Positions 37,707 to 44,799 of a DNA stretch of 64,000 nt are shown here, one piece after another. How positions within the stretch are numbered: the first letter of the stretch is position 1; every line of letters begins with the position of its first letter. Position numbers and translations under genes: made by a program. The notes under the pieces were generated by a model. The model was not told where the DNA came from, searched no databases, and was given only the letters and a program-made list of their open reading frames with translations. Where the stretch lies: NCBI RefSeq assembly GCF_024436055.1, contig NZ_JANFNH010000027.1, forward strand, positions 1 through 64,000, given 5' to 3'. The stretch comes from Streptantibioticus rubrisoli (GTDB lineage: Bacteria; Actinomycetota; Actinomycetes; Streptomycetales; Streptomycetaceae).

Positions 37707-39388
37707 TCAACACCCGTGAGTACGCGGCCGTGCACGGCCCGCGCGCCGGTGACCGGGTCCGGCTGGGCGATTCCGGGCTGGTGATCCGGGTCGAGTCGGA
37801 CTCCCAGCGCCCCGGCGAGGAGTTCCTGGCCGGGTTCGGCAAGACCGCGCGGGACGGGCTGCACCTGAAGGCCGCCGCGGTGCGCGAGACCTGTGACGTG
37901 GTGATCAGCAACGTGGTGGTGATCGACGCGGCGCTGGGCATCCGCAAGGTGTCCATCGGCATCCGCGAGGGCCGCATCCACGCCATCGGCCGGGCGGGCA
38001 ACCCCGACACGCTCGACGGGGTGGACGTGGTGGTCGGCACCGGCACCACGATCGTGCCCGGGGAGGGCCTGATCGCCACCGCGGGCGCCGTCGACACCCA
38101 CGTCCATCTGCTCTCGCCCCGCGTGATGGAGGCCTCCCTGGCCTCCGGCGTCACCACGATCATCGGCCAGGAGTTCGGCCCGGTGTGGGGCGTCGGTGTC
38201 AACTCGCCGTGGGCGCTGCGTCATGCCTTCAACGCCTTCGACGCCTGGCCGGTCAACATCGGCTTCCTGGCCCGGGGTTCGTCCTCCGACCCGGCGCCGC
38301 TGGTCGAGGCGCTCGCCGAGGGCGGGGCGTCCGGGTTCAAGGTGCACGAGGACATGGGCGCACACGCCCGCGCCCTGGACACCGCGCTACGGGTGGCCGA
38401 GGAGCACGACGTCCAAGTCGCCCTGCACAGCGACGGGTTGAACGAGTGCCTGACCGTCGAGGACACCCTCAGGGTGCTCGAAGGCCGCACCATCCACGCC
38501 TTCCACATCGAGGGCTGCGGCGGCGGCCACGTCCCCAACGTGCTGAAGATGGCGGGCGTGCCGAACGTCATCGGCTCGTCCACCAACCCGACCCTGCCGT
38601 TCGGCCGGGACGCGGTGGCCGAGCACTACGGCATGATCGTCTCCGTCCACGACCTCAAGCCGGACCTGCCCGGCGACGCGGCCATGGCCCGGGACCGGAT
38701 ACGCGCCGGAACCATGGGCGCCGAGGACGTACTGCACGACCTGGGCGCGATCGGCATCACCTCCTCCGACGCACAGGGCATGGGCCGCGCGGGCGAGACC
38801 GTGCGCCGCACCTTCGCCATGGCGGGCAAGATGAAGGCCGACCTGGGACCGCTGGCGGGCGACGGCCCGGACGACGACAACGCCCGGGTGCTGCGCTACA
38901 TCGCCAAGCTCACCGTCAATCCGGCGATCGCCCACGGCCTGGCGCACGAGGTCGGCTCGCTCGAGGTCGGCAAGCTCGCCGACATCGTGCTGTGGCAGCC
39001 GCGCTACTTCGGGGCCAAGCCGCAACTCGTGCTCAAGTCCGGCTTCCCCGCGTACGGGGTGACCGGCGACCCCAACGCGGCCACCGACACCTGCGAACCC
39101 CTGGTACTGGGACCGCAGTTCGGCGCGCACGGGGCGACACCCGCTGATCTGTCGGTGGCGTTCGTCGCCGGGGCCGCCGTCGCCCGCGGGGACGACCGGA
39201 TGCCCACCCGGCGCCGCCGGGTCGCGGTGCGCGGCACCCGTGGCATCGGCCCGGCCGACCTGGTGCTCAACTCCCGCATCGGACACGTCCAGGTGGACGG
39301 CGCCAGCGGCCTGGTGACGCTGGACGGCGAGCCGGTGCGCTCCGATCCGGCCGAGCGGGTCTGCCTCAACCGCCTGTACTTCCTCTGA
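37703..39388 (+). CDS. ureC: Divergent urease-like alpha subunit
   Basis: 561 aa, close to the usual 567-573. All metal and catalytic positions of urease align: His133 and His135 (DTHVH), Lys213 to be carbamylated and His215 (FKVHED), His242 (LHSD), His268 (FHIEG), His316, Arg332 and Asp356 (SSDAQGMG). Differences fall around the active site: the mobile flap MVCHHLDP is IVSVHDLKP (flap Cys replaced by Val315, second His by Asp317), HEDWG is HEDMG, SDTLNE is SDGLNE, FHTEGAGGGH is FHIEGCGGGH. The enzyme should still be a dinuclear metallohydrolase, but substrate or pocket may differ from urea. The open frame continues upstream to 36974, but ATG 37703 gives the standard INTREYA start. Confidence 0.88.
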   Translation: MINTREYAAVHGPRAGDRVRLGDSGLVIRVESDSQRPGEEFLAGFGKTARDGLHLKAAAVRETCDVVISNVVVIDAALGIRKVSIGIREGRIHAIGRAGNPDTLDGVDVVVGTGTTIVPGEGLIATAGAVDTHVHLLSPRVMEASLASGVTTIIGQEFGPVWGVGVNSPWALRHAFNAFDAWPVNIGFLARGSSSDPAPLVEALAEGGASGFKVHEDMGAHARALDTALRVAEEHDVQVALHSDGLNECLTVEDTLRVLEGRTIHAFHIEGCGGGHVPNVLKMAGVPNVIGSSTNPTLPFGRDAVAEHYGMIVSVHDLKPDLPGDAAMARDRIRAGTMGAEDVLHDLGAIGITSSDAQGMGRAGETVRRTFAMAGKMKADLGPLAGDGPDDDNARVLRYIAKLTVNPAIAHGLAHEVGSLEVGKLADIVLWQPRYFGAKPQLVLKSGFPAYGVTGDPNAATDTCEPLVLGPQFGAHGATPADLSVAFVAGAAVARGDDRMPTRRRRVAVRGTRGIGPADLVLNSRIGHVQVDGASGLVTLDGEPVRSDPAERVCLNRLYFL

Positions 39389-39408
39389 TCCCCTAAGGAC
39401 CTGACCGC

Positions 39409-40443
39409 ATGACCGCACTGCCCGCAGCCGACGGCTTCCGCATGCCCCCCGAGTGGGCGCCGCACGACCGCACCTGGATGGCCTGGCCCTCGTCGTCCAT
39501 CACCTTCGACGGTCCCGAGGATCTGGCCGCCTCAAGGGCGGCGTGGGGCGCGGTGGCCGAGGCGGTGGCCCGCTTCGAGCCGGTGACCATGGTCGCCGCG
39601 CCCGGGGACGCGGCGGGTGCGCGCGCCGCTCTCGGTCCCGGCGTGGCGGTGGTCGAACTGCCGCTCAACGACGCCTGGATGCGGGACATGGGGCCCACCT
39701 TCCTGGTGGGTGGCGGTCAACTGGCCGCCGCCGACTGGACGTTCAACGGCTGGGGCGCGCAGGAGTGGGCGCGCTGGGACCTGGACGCGGAGATCGGCGC
39801 GCGGGTGGCCGAGCTGGCCGGGGCCCGCCGCTATCCGTCCAAGCTGGTCAACGAGGGCGGCGGCATCCACGTCGACGGCGAGGGCACGGTGCTGCTCACC
39901 GAGACCGTGCAGCTCGACCCGGGCCGCAACCCCGGCTGGAGCCGAGAGGAGGTCGAGGAGGAGCTGCACGGGTACCTGGGCACGTCCAAGGCGATCTGGC
40001 TGCCGCGCGGGCTCACCGCCGACTACGGCAGGTTCGGTACCCGCGGCCATGTCGACATCGTCGCCGCGTTCGCCCGGCCCGGGGTGGTCGTGGTGCACAG
40101 CCAGCAGGACCCGGCGCACCCCGACCACGAGGTCTCCCGCGAGGTCATCGCAGAGCTGAGCGCCGCCACCGACGCCCGGGGCCGAAGCCTTGAGGTGGTC
40201 GAGCTGCCCGCCCCCACGGTCACCGAGGCCGACGGGGAACCGGTCGACTACTCTTACGTCAACCACTACCTGTGCAACGGCGGCGTCGTGCTGTGCGGCT
40301 TCGACGACCCGGCGGACGAACGCAACGCGGAGATCTTCGCGCGGCTGTTCCCCCAGCGCGAGGTGGTCCTGGTCGACGCCCGTGAGATCTTCGCGCACGG
40401 CGGCGGCATCCACTGCATCACCCAACAGCAGCCCCGGGTGTGA
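39409..40443 (+). CDS. aguA: Agmatine deiminase family protein
   Basis: 344 aa, guanidino-group-modifying enzyme of the agmatine deiminase/peptidylarginine deiminase family. Motifs in order: NDAWMRDMGPTF, VNEGGGIHVDGEGT, RGHVDIVAAF and the C-terminal GGGIHCITQQQP with catalytic Cys336. Agmatine deiminase converts agmatine to N-carbamoylputrescine and ammonia; the HCITQQ ending is typical of that subfamily. ATG 20 bp after ureC; same operon. No N-carbamoylputrescine amidohydrolase (AguB) gene is nearby, although that is the usual partner. Confidence 0.87.
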   Translation: MTALPAADGFRMPPEWAPHDRTWMAWPSSSITFDGPEDLAASRAAWGAVAEAVARFEPVTMVAAPGDAAGARAALGPGVAVVELPLNDAWMRDMGPTFLVGGGQLAAADWTFNGWGAQEWARWDLDAEIGARVAELAGARRYPSKLVNEGGGIHVDGEGTVLLTETVQLDPGRNPGWSREEVEEELHGYLGTSKAIWLPRGLTADYGRFGTRGHVDIVAAFARPGVVVVHSQQDPAHPDHEVSREVIAELSAATDARGRSLEVVELPAPTVTEADGEPVDYSYVNHYLCNGGVVLCGFDDPADERNAEIFARLFPQREVVLVDAREIFAHGGGIHCITQQQPRV

Positions 40444-40471
40444 CCCACCCGGTACGGACTCGGAGGTCGCG

Positions 40472-41074
40472 GTGCCCGGACCCGTCCGCCCCAGGCGACG
40501 GCTGAAGCAGCCCCGGGAGCAGGTGATGGCCGCCGCGATGACGGCCATCGCCGAACGCGGCCTCGCCGAGCTGACCATCGCCGGGCTCGGCCGCGAGGTC
40601 GGCATGAGCAGCGGACACGTCATGTACTACTTCGGCAGCAAGGACGAGCTGCTGCTGCAGACCCTGGAGTGGAGCGAGGAGCAGCTCGGCGTGGAGCGCC
40701 GGGCGGTGCTGTCCCGGCCGGTCCCGGCGCGGGAGCGGCTGGACGCGTTCGTGGACCTCTACCTGCCCGACGGCCCGCGCGACCCGCGCTGGGTGCTGTG
40801 GTCCGAGGTGTGGAACCGCTCCCACCCGACCGAGGAGGCGCTGCGCCGCCAACTCGACCTCGAACTGGTCTGGCACCGCGACCTGGTGGCCCTGGTCGCC
40901 GAGGGCATCTCACACGGCGAGTTCCGCTCCGTGGACCCCGAACGCTTCGCGGTACGGATGCGGGCGCTGCTGGACGGCTTCGGCACGCATCTGGTGGTGG
41001 GACTGCCGGGGGCGGATCGCGGGCAAGTGCTGGGCCACGTGGGCGAGTTCGTGGTGGATTCGCTGGGGCGCTGA
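40472..41074 (+). CDS. TetR-family transcriptional regulator
   Basis: 200 aa. N-terminal TetR helix-turn-helix (REQVMAAAMTAIAERGLAEL ... GLGREVGMSSGHVMYYFGSK), then a ligand-binding helical domain of the BetI/TetR_C type (WVLWSEVWNRS). GTG 40472 with GGAGG five bases upstream; the open frame extends to 40190 but inside aguA. Last gene of the ureAB-ureC-aguA group, 28 bp after aguA. The two pseudo-palindromes at 36902-36916 and 36970-36984 are the natural candidates for its operator, giving control of permease and enzymes together. Confidence 0.88.
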   Translation: MPGPVRPRRRLKQPREQVMAAAMTAIAERGLAELTIAGLGREVGMSSGHVMYYFGSKDELLLQTLEWSEEQLGVERRAVLSRPVPARERLDAFVDLYLPDGPRDPRWVLWSEVWNRSHPTEEALRRQLDLELVWHRDLVALVAEGISHGEFRSVDPERFAVRMRALLDGFGTHLVVGLPGADRGQVLGHVGEFVVDSLGR

Positions 41075-41246
41075 GGCCGTACCGCAAACGGACCTTGTAA
41101 GGCCGGTAAAGCCAAGGCCAAAACTCTACGCGCGTCATTCACATGTCGACGTCCAGCCATACGGTTGTCATGTCCGCGCTGTATGCATGGGCGCGGGCGT
41201 CGCCACGATGCCGCATTGATCCTCACCCCCCACAACAGGAGGAAGC

Positions 41247-42224
41247 ATGCGCCGTAAGACCTTAGCCGGACTCGCGACGGCAACCGTCGCCGCCTCCACG
41301 GCCATCGCCCTGATCGCCCCCACATCCCACGCCGCCTCCGGCACGTACTCCCTGATCGTCCAGCCGGACCAGGGCATCCAGCCGATCTACGACCTGATCA
41401 ACTCGGCCCACAAGAGCATCGACCTGACGATGTACGAACTGGTCGACACCACCGCCCAGAAGGACCTGGTGGCCAAGGAGAAGGCGGGCGTCAAGGTCCG
41501 CGTCATCCTCGACCAGCGCAGGAAGTCCACCAACTCCAGCACGTACACGTACCTGAAGAACAACGGCGTCTCAGTGGTCTGGTCGAGCAGCACGTACTAC
41601 TTCACGCACGAGAAGACCATGGTCGTCGACGGCAGCCAGGCCGTCATCATGAGCGGCAACATGACCTCGCAGTACTACGCGGCGGACCGCAACTACAGCG
41701 TGACCGACACCGACAGCGCCGATGTCTCGGCGATCGAGAAGGTCTTCAACGCCGACTACGCGACCAAGTCCGTCACCCCCGGCGACGGCGACCACCTGGT
41801 GTGGTCCCCGACCGACTCCCAGTCCCAGCTCCTCGCGCTGATCGACGGCGCGAAGTCCAACCTGTACGTGGAGAACCAGGAGATGGGCGACTCGCAGGTG
41901 GTCAGCGCGCTCACCGCGGCGGCCAAGCGCGGGGTCCAGGTCGAGGTGGTGATGAGCAACACGGGCAACACCTACGCCAGCGAGTTCAACACCCTCACCT
42001 CAGGGGGCGTGAAGGTCAGCACGTACGCCGCCACGGCGCCCCTCTACATCCACGCCAAGGCGATCGTCGCGGACCAGAAGGTCTTCGTGGGCTCGGAGAA
42101 CTTCTCCAGCACGTCCCTGAACAAGAACCGCGAGCTGGGCCTCATCCTGGACGACGCCAAGATCGCGGGTGGCGTCCAGAAGGTGATAACCAACGACTTC
42201 AAGGGCGCGACGCCCTGGTCGTGA
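41247..42224 (+). CDS. Secreted phospholipase D-like protein
   Basis: 325 aa. Sec signal peptide (MRRKTLAGLATATVAASTAI ... SHAA, cleavage near residue 32). Two HKD motifs: FTHEKTMVVDGSQAVIMSGN and YIHAKAIVADQKVFVGSENF, each H-x-K-x4-D, which together form one active site. The size is smaller than classical Streptomyces PLD (about 500 aa), closer to HKD nucleases and cardiolipin-synthase-like hydrolases, so the substrate could be phospholipid or nucleic acid. ATG after AGGAGGAAGC. Stand-alone gene with its own terminator. Confidence 0.9.
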   Translation: MRRKTLAGLATATVAASTAIALIAPTSHAASGTYSLIVQPDQGIQPIYDLINSAHKSIDLTMYELVDTTAQKDLVAKEKAGVKVRVILDQRRKSTNSSTYTYLKNNGVSVVWSSSTYYFTHEKTMVVDGSQAVIMSGNMTSQYYAADRNYSVTDTDSADVSAIEKVFNADYATKSVTPGDGDHLVWSPTDSQSQLLALIDGAKSNLYVENQEMGDSQVVSALTAAAKRGVQVEVVMSNTGNTYASEFNTLTSGGVKVSTYAATAPLYIHAKAIVADQKVFVGSENFSSTSLNKNRELGLILDDAKIAGGVQKVITNDFKGATPWS

Positions 42225-42237
42225 CCAAGCGTTGACG

Positions 42238-42268
42238 CGACGGCCCCCGGCTGGTTCGGGGGCCGTCG
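42238..42268 (+). terminator. Terminator between the PLD gene and the minus-strand island
   Basis: 12-bp stem CGACGGCCCCCG (42238-42249) with CGGGGGCCGTCG (42257-42268) and a seven-base loop, 13 bp after the PLD stop and abutting the end of the converging operon. Confidence 0.85.
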
Positions 42269-42493
42269 CTATTGCGCGCGGACCACCAGCGCGAACGAGG
42301 TGCAGACGCGGCGGAAGGCCGCGTGGCCGGTGAGGCCGGTGTGGCTCATACAGGCCACGTCCACCGGCGCGGAGTCGTCGGCGGGCTCCGCCGTCCAGCC
42401 GCAGCGCAGGCACTCCGCCTCGAAGGTGATGTCCGTGTCCGGGTGCGGCGTGATCTTGTGGAGGACGTAGCGGAGCACCGATTTGGCGGTCAC
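42269..42493 (-). CDS. Small Cys-containing protein of Streptomyces XRE islands
   Basis: 74 aa. Contains ECLRCGW and a later Cys-His pair (VACMSHTG ... GHAAFRRVC), suggesting a small zinc-binding fold; resembles the DUF7848-type proteins of Streptomyces, a call made from memory. GTG start overlaps the stop of the preceding gene (GTGA). Last gene of the minus-strand island. Function unknown. Confidence 0.7.
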   Translation of the reverse strand: MTAKSVLRYVLHKITPHPDTDITFEAECLRCGWTAEPADDSAPVDVACMSHTGLTGHAAFRRVCTSFALVVRAQ

Positions 42494-42699
42494 CGCGCGC
42501 CCCGGCTGCGGGCGTTCACCTCGGTGAGGCGGGCCTTGAGCAACTCCTCGGCGTGGTACGCCGTTTTGTGGCGGCGGGTCAGCACGATCAGGTCCGTCTC
42601 ACGGCTCTTGTCCCGCGCCTCCCGCGCCTTGGTCAGTTCGGCGGCCAGGCTCATGCACTCACGGCAGGCGGTGCCTTCGGCTTGTGCGGTTTCGGTCAT
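42490..42699 (-). CDS. Small coiled-coil protein of the XRE island
   Basis: 69 aa from ATG 42699 (MTETAQAEGTACRECMSLAA). CRECM pair of cysteines, then a charged helix (ELTKAREARDKSRETDLIVL) likely to form a coiled coil. No strong ribosome site; an in-frame GTG at 42708 is an alternative. A tandem ATTCGC/ATTCTC motif lies 43-58 bp upstream and overlaps the stop codon of the XRE gene. Unknown function; widespread beside XRE-DUF5753 regulators. Confidence 0.7.
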   Translation of the reverse strand: MTETAQAEGTACRECMSLAAELTKAREARDKSRETDLIVLTRRHKTAYHAEELLKARLTEVNARSRGAR

Positions 42700-42741
42700 G
42701 AACAGCACGGTAAGCAGCGGGGGTTCGTGAGGCGGTGTGCG

Positions 42742-42757
42742 ATTCGCGGTTATTCTC
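42742..42757. promoter_or_regulatory. Tandem ATTCTC-type direct repeat, copy 1
   Basis: ATTCGC-GGTT-ATTCTC, ten-base period, upstream of the two small minus-strand genes. Copy 2 at 44448-44463 has ATTCTC twice at the same spacing. On the minus strand they read GAGAATAAYCG and could instead be conserved -10 regions. Confidence 0.4.
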
Positions 42758-43628
42758 GGGCGGCTTGCGTGTCTTCAGCATGATTCTCAAGTGCGTTCAG
42801 GCTTGCGCGGGCACGGGCGATGATGCGCTGCGCTTCGGCGCCGTAGACGGCGGAGGTGTTCAGGGTTTCCCAGATCTTGAGGTAGAGGGCGATGTTCTGG
42901 GCGTCGTCCAGCCAGAGTTCGGCGTGCCAGTCCTCTACTACGACGAGGCGTTCGTCGTGGATCCAGAAGTCGTTTCCCGGGGGGAGTTTCAGGCGCGCCT
43001 CGTACGGGATGATGCCGAGGGAGATGGTGTCGAGGCCGATCACGCCACTGAGCCGGTCGAGCTGGGCGGCGAGCACAGCGGGCGGGCACAGTTGCATCCG
43101 GAGAGCGGGTTCCCACATGAGGATGTGGTAGTGCTTGCCCCGCCGGTAAAGCGCCTCCTGCCGCTTGAGACGGCCTTGCACGGCGGCGTCCAAGTCGCGG
43201 GGACACTGATGCAGATCTGCGAACGCCGAGAATACGTGGCGTGCGTAGTCGGCGGTTTGCAGAATTCCGGGGATCAGCATCGGTACCCAGCCGTGCAGGA
43301 CTGTTGAACGCTCATGCTCGGTGTTGATGGCGTCCTGCACGGGCCGGTGCCCGGCCGCGAGTTGCCGCCGCCACGAGCGGGTGCGCGACTCCATTCCGCG
43401 CAGCCGCGCGACCAGCCCATTGGCGGCTTCCGGGTGGCCAGTGCTCTCGGCCCAAGCCCGGAGATCCTCAACCGTCGCGGTCTGTCTGCCGGTCTCCAAC
43501 TTGCTGACCTTGGACTGCGACCAGCCCAGAGCATCGGCCAACTCGCGTCCCGTCATGCCACTCTCGACGCGTAGCTCACGCAGCCGCGCGCCGAGAGCAG
43601 TTCGAGCGTGCTGGAAGTCAGTGCTCAC
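42750..43628 (-). CDS. XRE-family regulator with DUF5753 domain
   Basis: 292 aa. N-terminal Cro/C1 helix-turn-helix (LGARLRELRVESGMTGRELA ... GWSQSKVSKLETGRQTAT), then the DUF5753 domain (VPMLIPGILQTADYARHV, DFWIHDERLVVVEDW). This WhiJ-like class is strongly expanded in Streptomyces, normally paired with a small DUF397 protein; here the partner upstream is a DUF6879 protein. GTG start 43628 overlaps the stop of that gene by four bases; the open frame extends further upstream but only as a shadow. Confidence 0.9.
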   Translation of the reverse strand: MSTDFQHARTALGARLRELRVESGMTGRELADALGWSQSKVSKLETGRQTATVEDLRAWAESTGHPEAANGLVARLRGMESRTRSWRRQLAAGHRPVQDAINTEHERSTVLHGWVPMLIPGILQTADYARHVFSAFADLHQCPRDLDAAVQGRLKRQEALYRRGKHYHILMWEPALRMQLCPPAVLAAQLDRLSGVIGLDTISLGIIPYEARLKLPPGNDFWIHDERLVVVEDWHAELWLDDAQNIALYLKIWETLNTSAVYGAEAQRIIARARASLNALENHAEDTQAARE

Positions 43629-44377
43629 ACGTCGGACGGTACCTGAGCGATGAACTCCCTGTTCGGCGTTGCGTGATGCCAAGCGGCGTCGCGAGCCTGG
43701 CAGGCGAGGAGGACCCTCGCGGGATCCCTGATCAGCTCCACCTTGTCGCAGTCGTCGTCTTCGTCGAAGAGGAGGACCGCCATCACGCGGGAGTCGAAGA
43801 GCCAGAAGTCCTCTTCCGGAAGCTTCAGCTTCTCCGCGTCGCTCCGCCACATGTTCCGGATGTCTTCGCCAGCTTCGATGTTCGTGCGGGCGCTCTGGAG
43901 CAGATACCTTTGCCCCAGACTGGGCGGGTTATCGACAATCCGCACTCGCTCGCACCGCTTGCCCTGATCTGCTGCTTTGCGGCGGTCGACCAGCCATGAG
44001 CGGTCCGGATCCCAGCCGGGCTCCTCGCCACGGGCGAACCGACGATACGACTCCGTTTCCTCGTCCGACCGGTACCGGCGCCGGTTCTCCAGACGCCACG
44101 CTGTGTGCTTGTACGTCTCGAACATGCTCTTGAACTGGTCCCACGGGACGATTTCCCGCGCCTCACCCGCCTCCTTCGGGGCGAAGTTCACCAGCAGTTG
44201 ACGAGGTACGAGGACGAACCCCTCGTCCTCCTCGACGTTGCGCAGCTGAGCGATGTCCTCCGGGTTGGTCACCTTCTTCCCCTGGACGAGCACTTCCCCG
44301 GTGTCCATGTCCTCATAGAGCGTCGGGCAGTTGCCGTCGTCAGAGTTCGTCCCGATGAACCGCAGTCGTCGTGCCAT
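43625..44377 (-). CDS. DUF6879 protein with an extra N-terminal domain
   Basis: 250 aa. Residues 80-250 are DUF6879-like: FETYKHTAWRLENRRRYRSD ... WLVDRRKAADQGKRCERVRI ... DFWLFDSRVMAVLLFDEDDD ... ARDAAWHHATPNREF. Residues 1-70 (ARRLRFIGTNSDDGNCPTLY ... VLVPRQLLVNFAPKE) look like the separate short protein often encoded in these loci, so this appears to be a fusion. Upstream and translationally coupled to the XRE regulator. DUF6879 has no established biochemical role. Codon use is less GC-biased than in flanking core genes, consistent with an acquired island. Confidence 0.82.
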   Translation of the reverse strand: MARRLRFIGTNSDDGNCPTLYEDMDTGEVLVQGKKVTNPEDIAQLRNVEEDEGFVLVPRQLLVNFAPKEAGEAREIVPWDQFKSMFETYKHTAWRLENRRRYRSDEETESYRRFARGEEPGWDPDRSWLVDRRKAADQGKRCERVRIVDNPPSLGQRYLLQSARTNIEAGEDIRNMWRSDAEKLKLPEEDFWLFDSRVMAVLLFDEDDDCDKVELIRDPARVLLACQARDAAWHHATPNREFIAQVPSDV

Positions 44378-44447
44378 GGGCGCATCCCTTCGTCGTCGGA
44401 AAGGTCAGCCCCAGGATGGAGTGAGAACGCCCCCGCTGTCCGGCGTG

Positions 44448-44463
44448 ATTCTCGATTATTCTC
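44448..44463. promoter_or_regulatory. Tandem ATTCTC direct repeat, copy 2
   Basis: ATTCTC-GATT-ATTCTC, 71-86 bp upstream of the minus-strand DUF6879 gene start, in the divergent region shared with the cimA leader. The rest of 44378-44563 shows no gene. Confidence 0.4.
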
Positions 44464-44563
44464 ACGTCGCGTCGCTGAGCGTGAGCGCCACGATACGGAC
44501 TGCGAATCGCCCGCATCCTGAGACGCGCGTCCGCGGGGCGCGCGGCTGTGGCAGACTGCCTCC

Positions 44564-44590
44564 GTGTCCTTCGCCATGATTATTGGCTAG
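44564..44590 (+). CDS. cimA leader peptide
   Basis: GTG TCC TTC GCC ATG ATT ATT GGC TAG, eight residues (VSFAMIIG) with two adjacent Ile codons. CAGACT, -10-like, sits six bases before the GTG, so the message may be leaderless. The product of the downstream gene feeds isoleucine synthesis, so Ile codons are the expected sensor. An intrinsic terminator with T tract follows at 44667-44693. The layout matches translation-coupled attenuation. Confidence 0.75.
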   Translation: MSFAMIIG

Positions 44591-44666
44591 GCGCGCCGGT
44601 CCGCAGTGACCGTCGCTGGGCGGACCAGAGCCCGGGGGCGGCGCCGTGTCCCAGACCCGCGCGCAG

Positions 44667-44693
44667 ACCTCTCGCATCCGCGAGAGGTTTTTT
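44667..44693 (+). terminator. cimA attenuator terminator
   Basis: Perfect 9-bp stem ACCTCTCGC (44667-44675) with GCGAGAGGT (44680-44688), ATCC tetraloop, then T tract 44688-44693. It lies 77 bp after the leader stop and 107 bp before cimA. Confidence 0.85.
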
Positions 44694-44799
44694 CGTTTCC
44701 TGGACCAACCCGAACCGGGCGGCGAAGCGCGAGGGATCATTGGGGGCAAGTGGAGTTGGTTGTTCCGCTAAACCACACACTCGACAGGAGTGCACCGTC

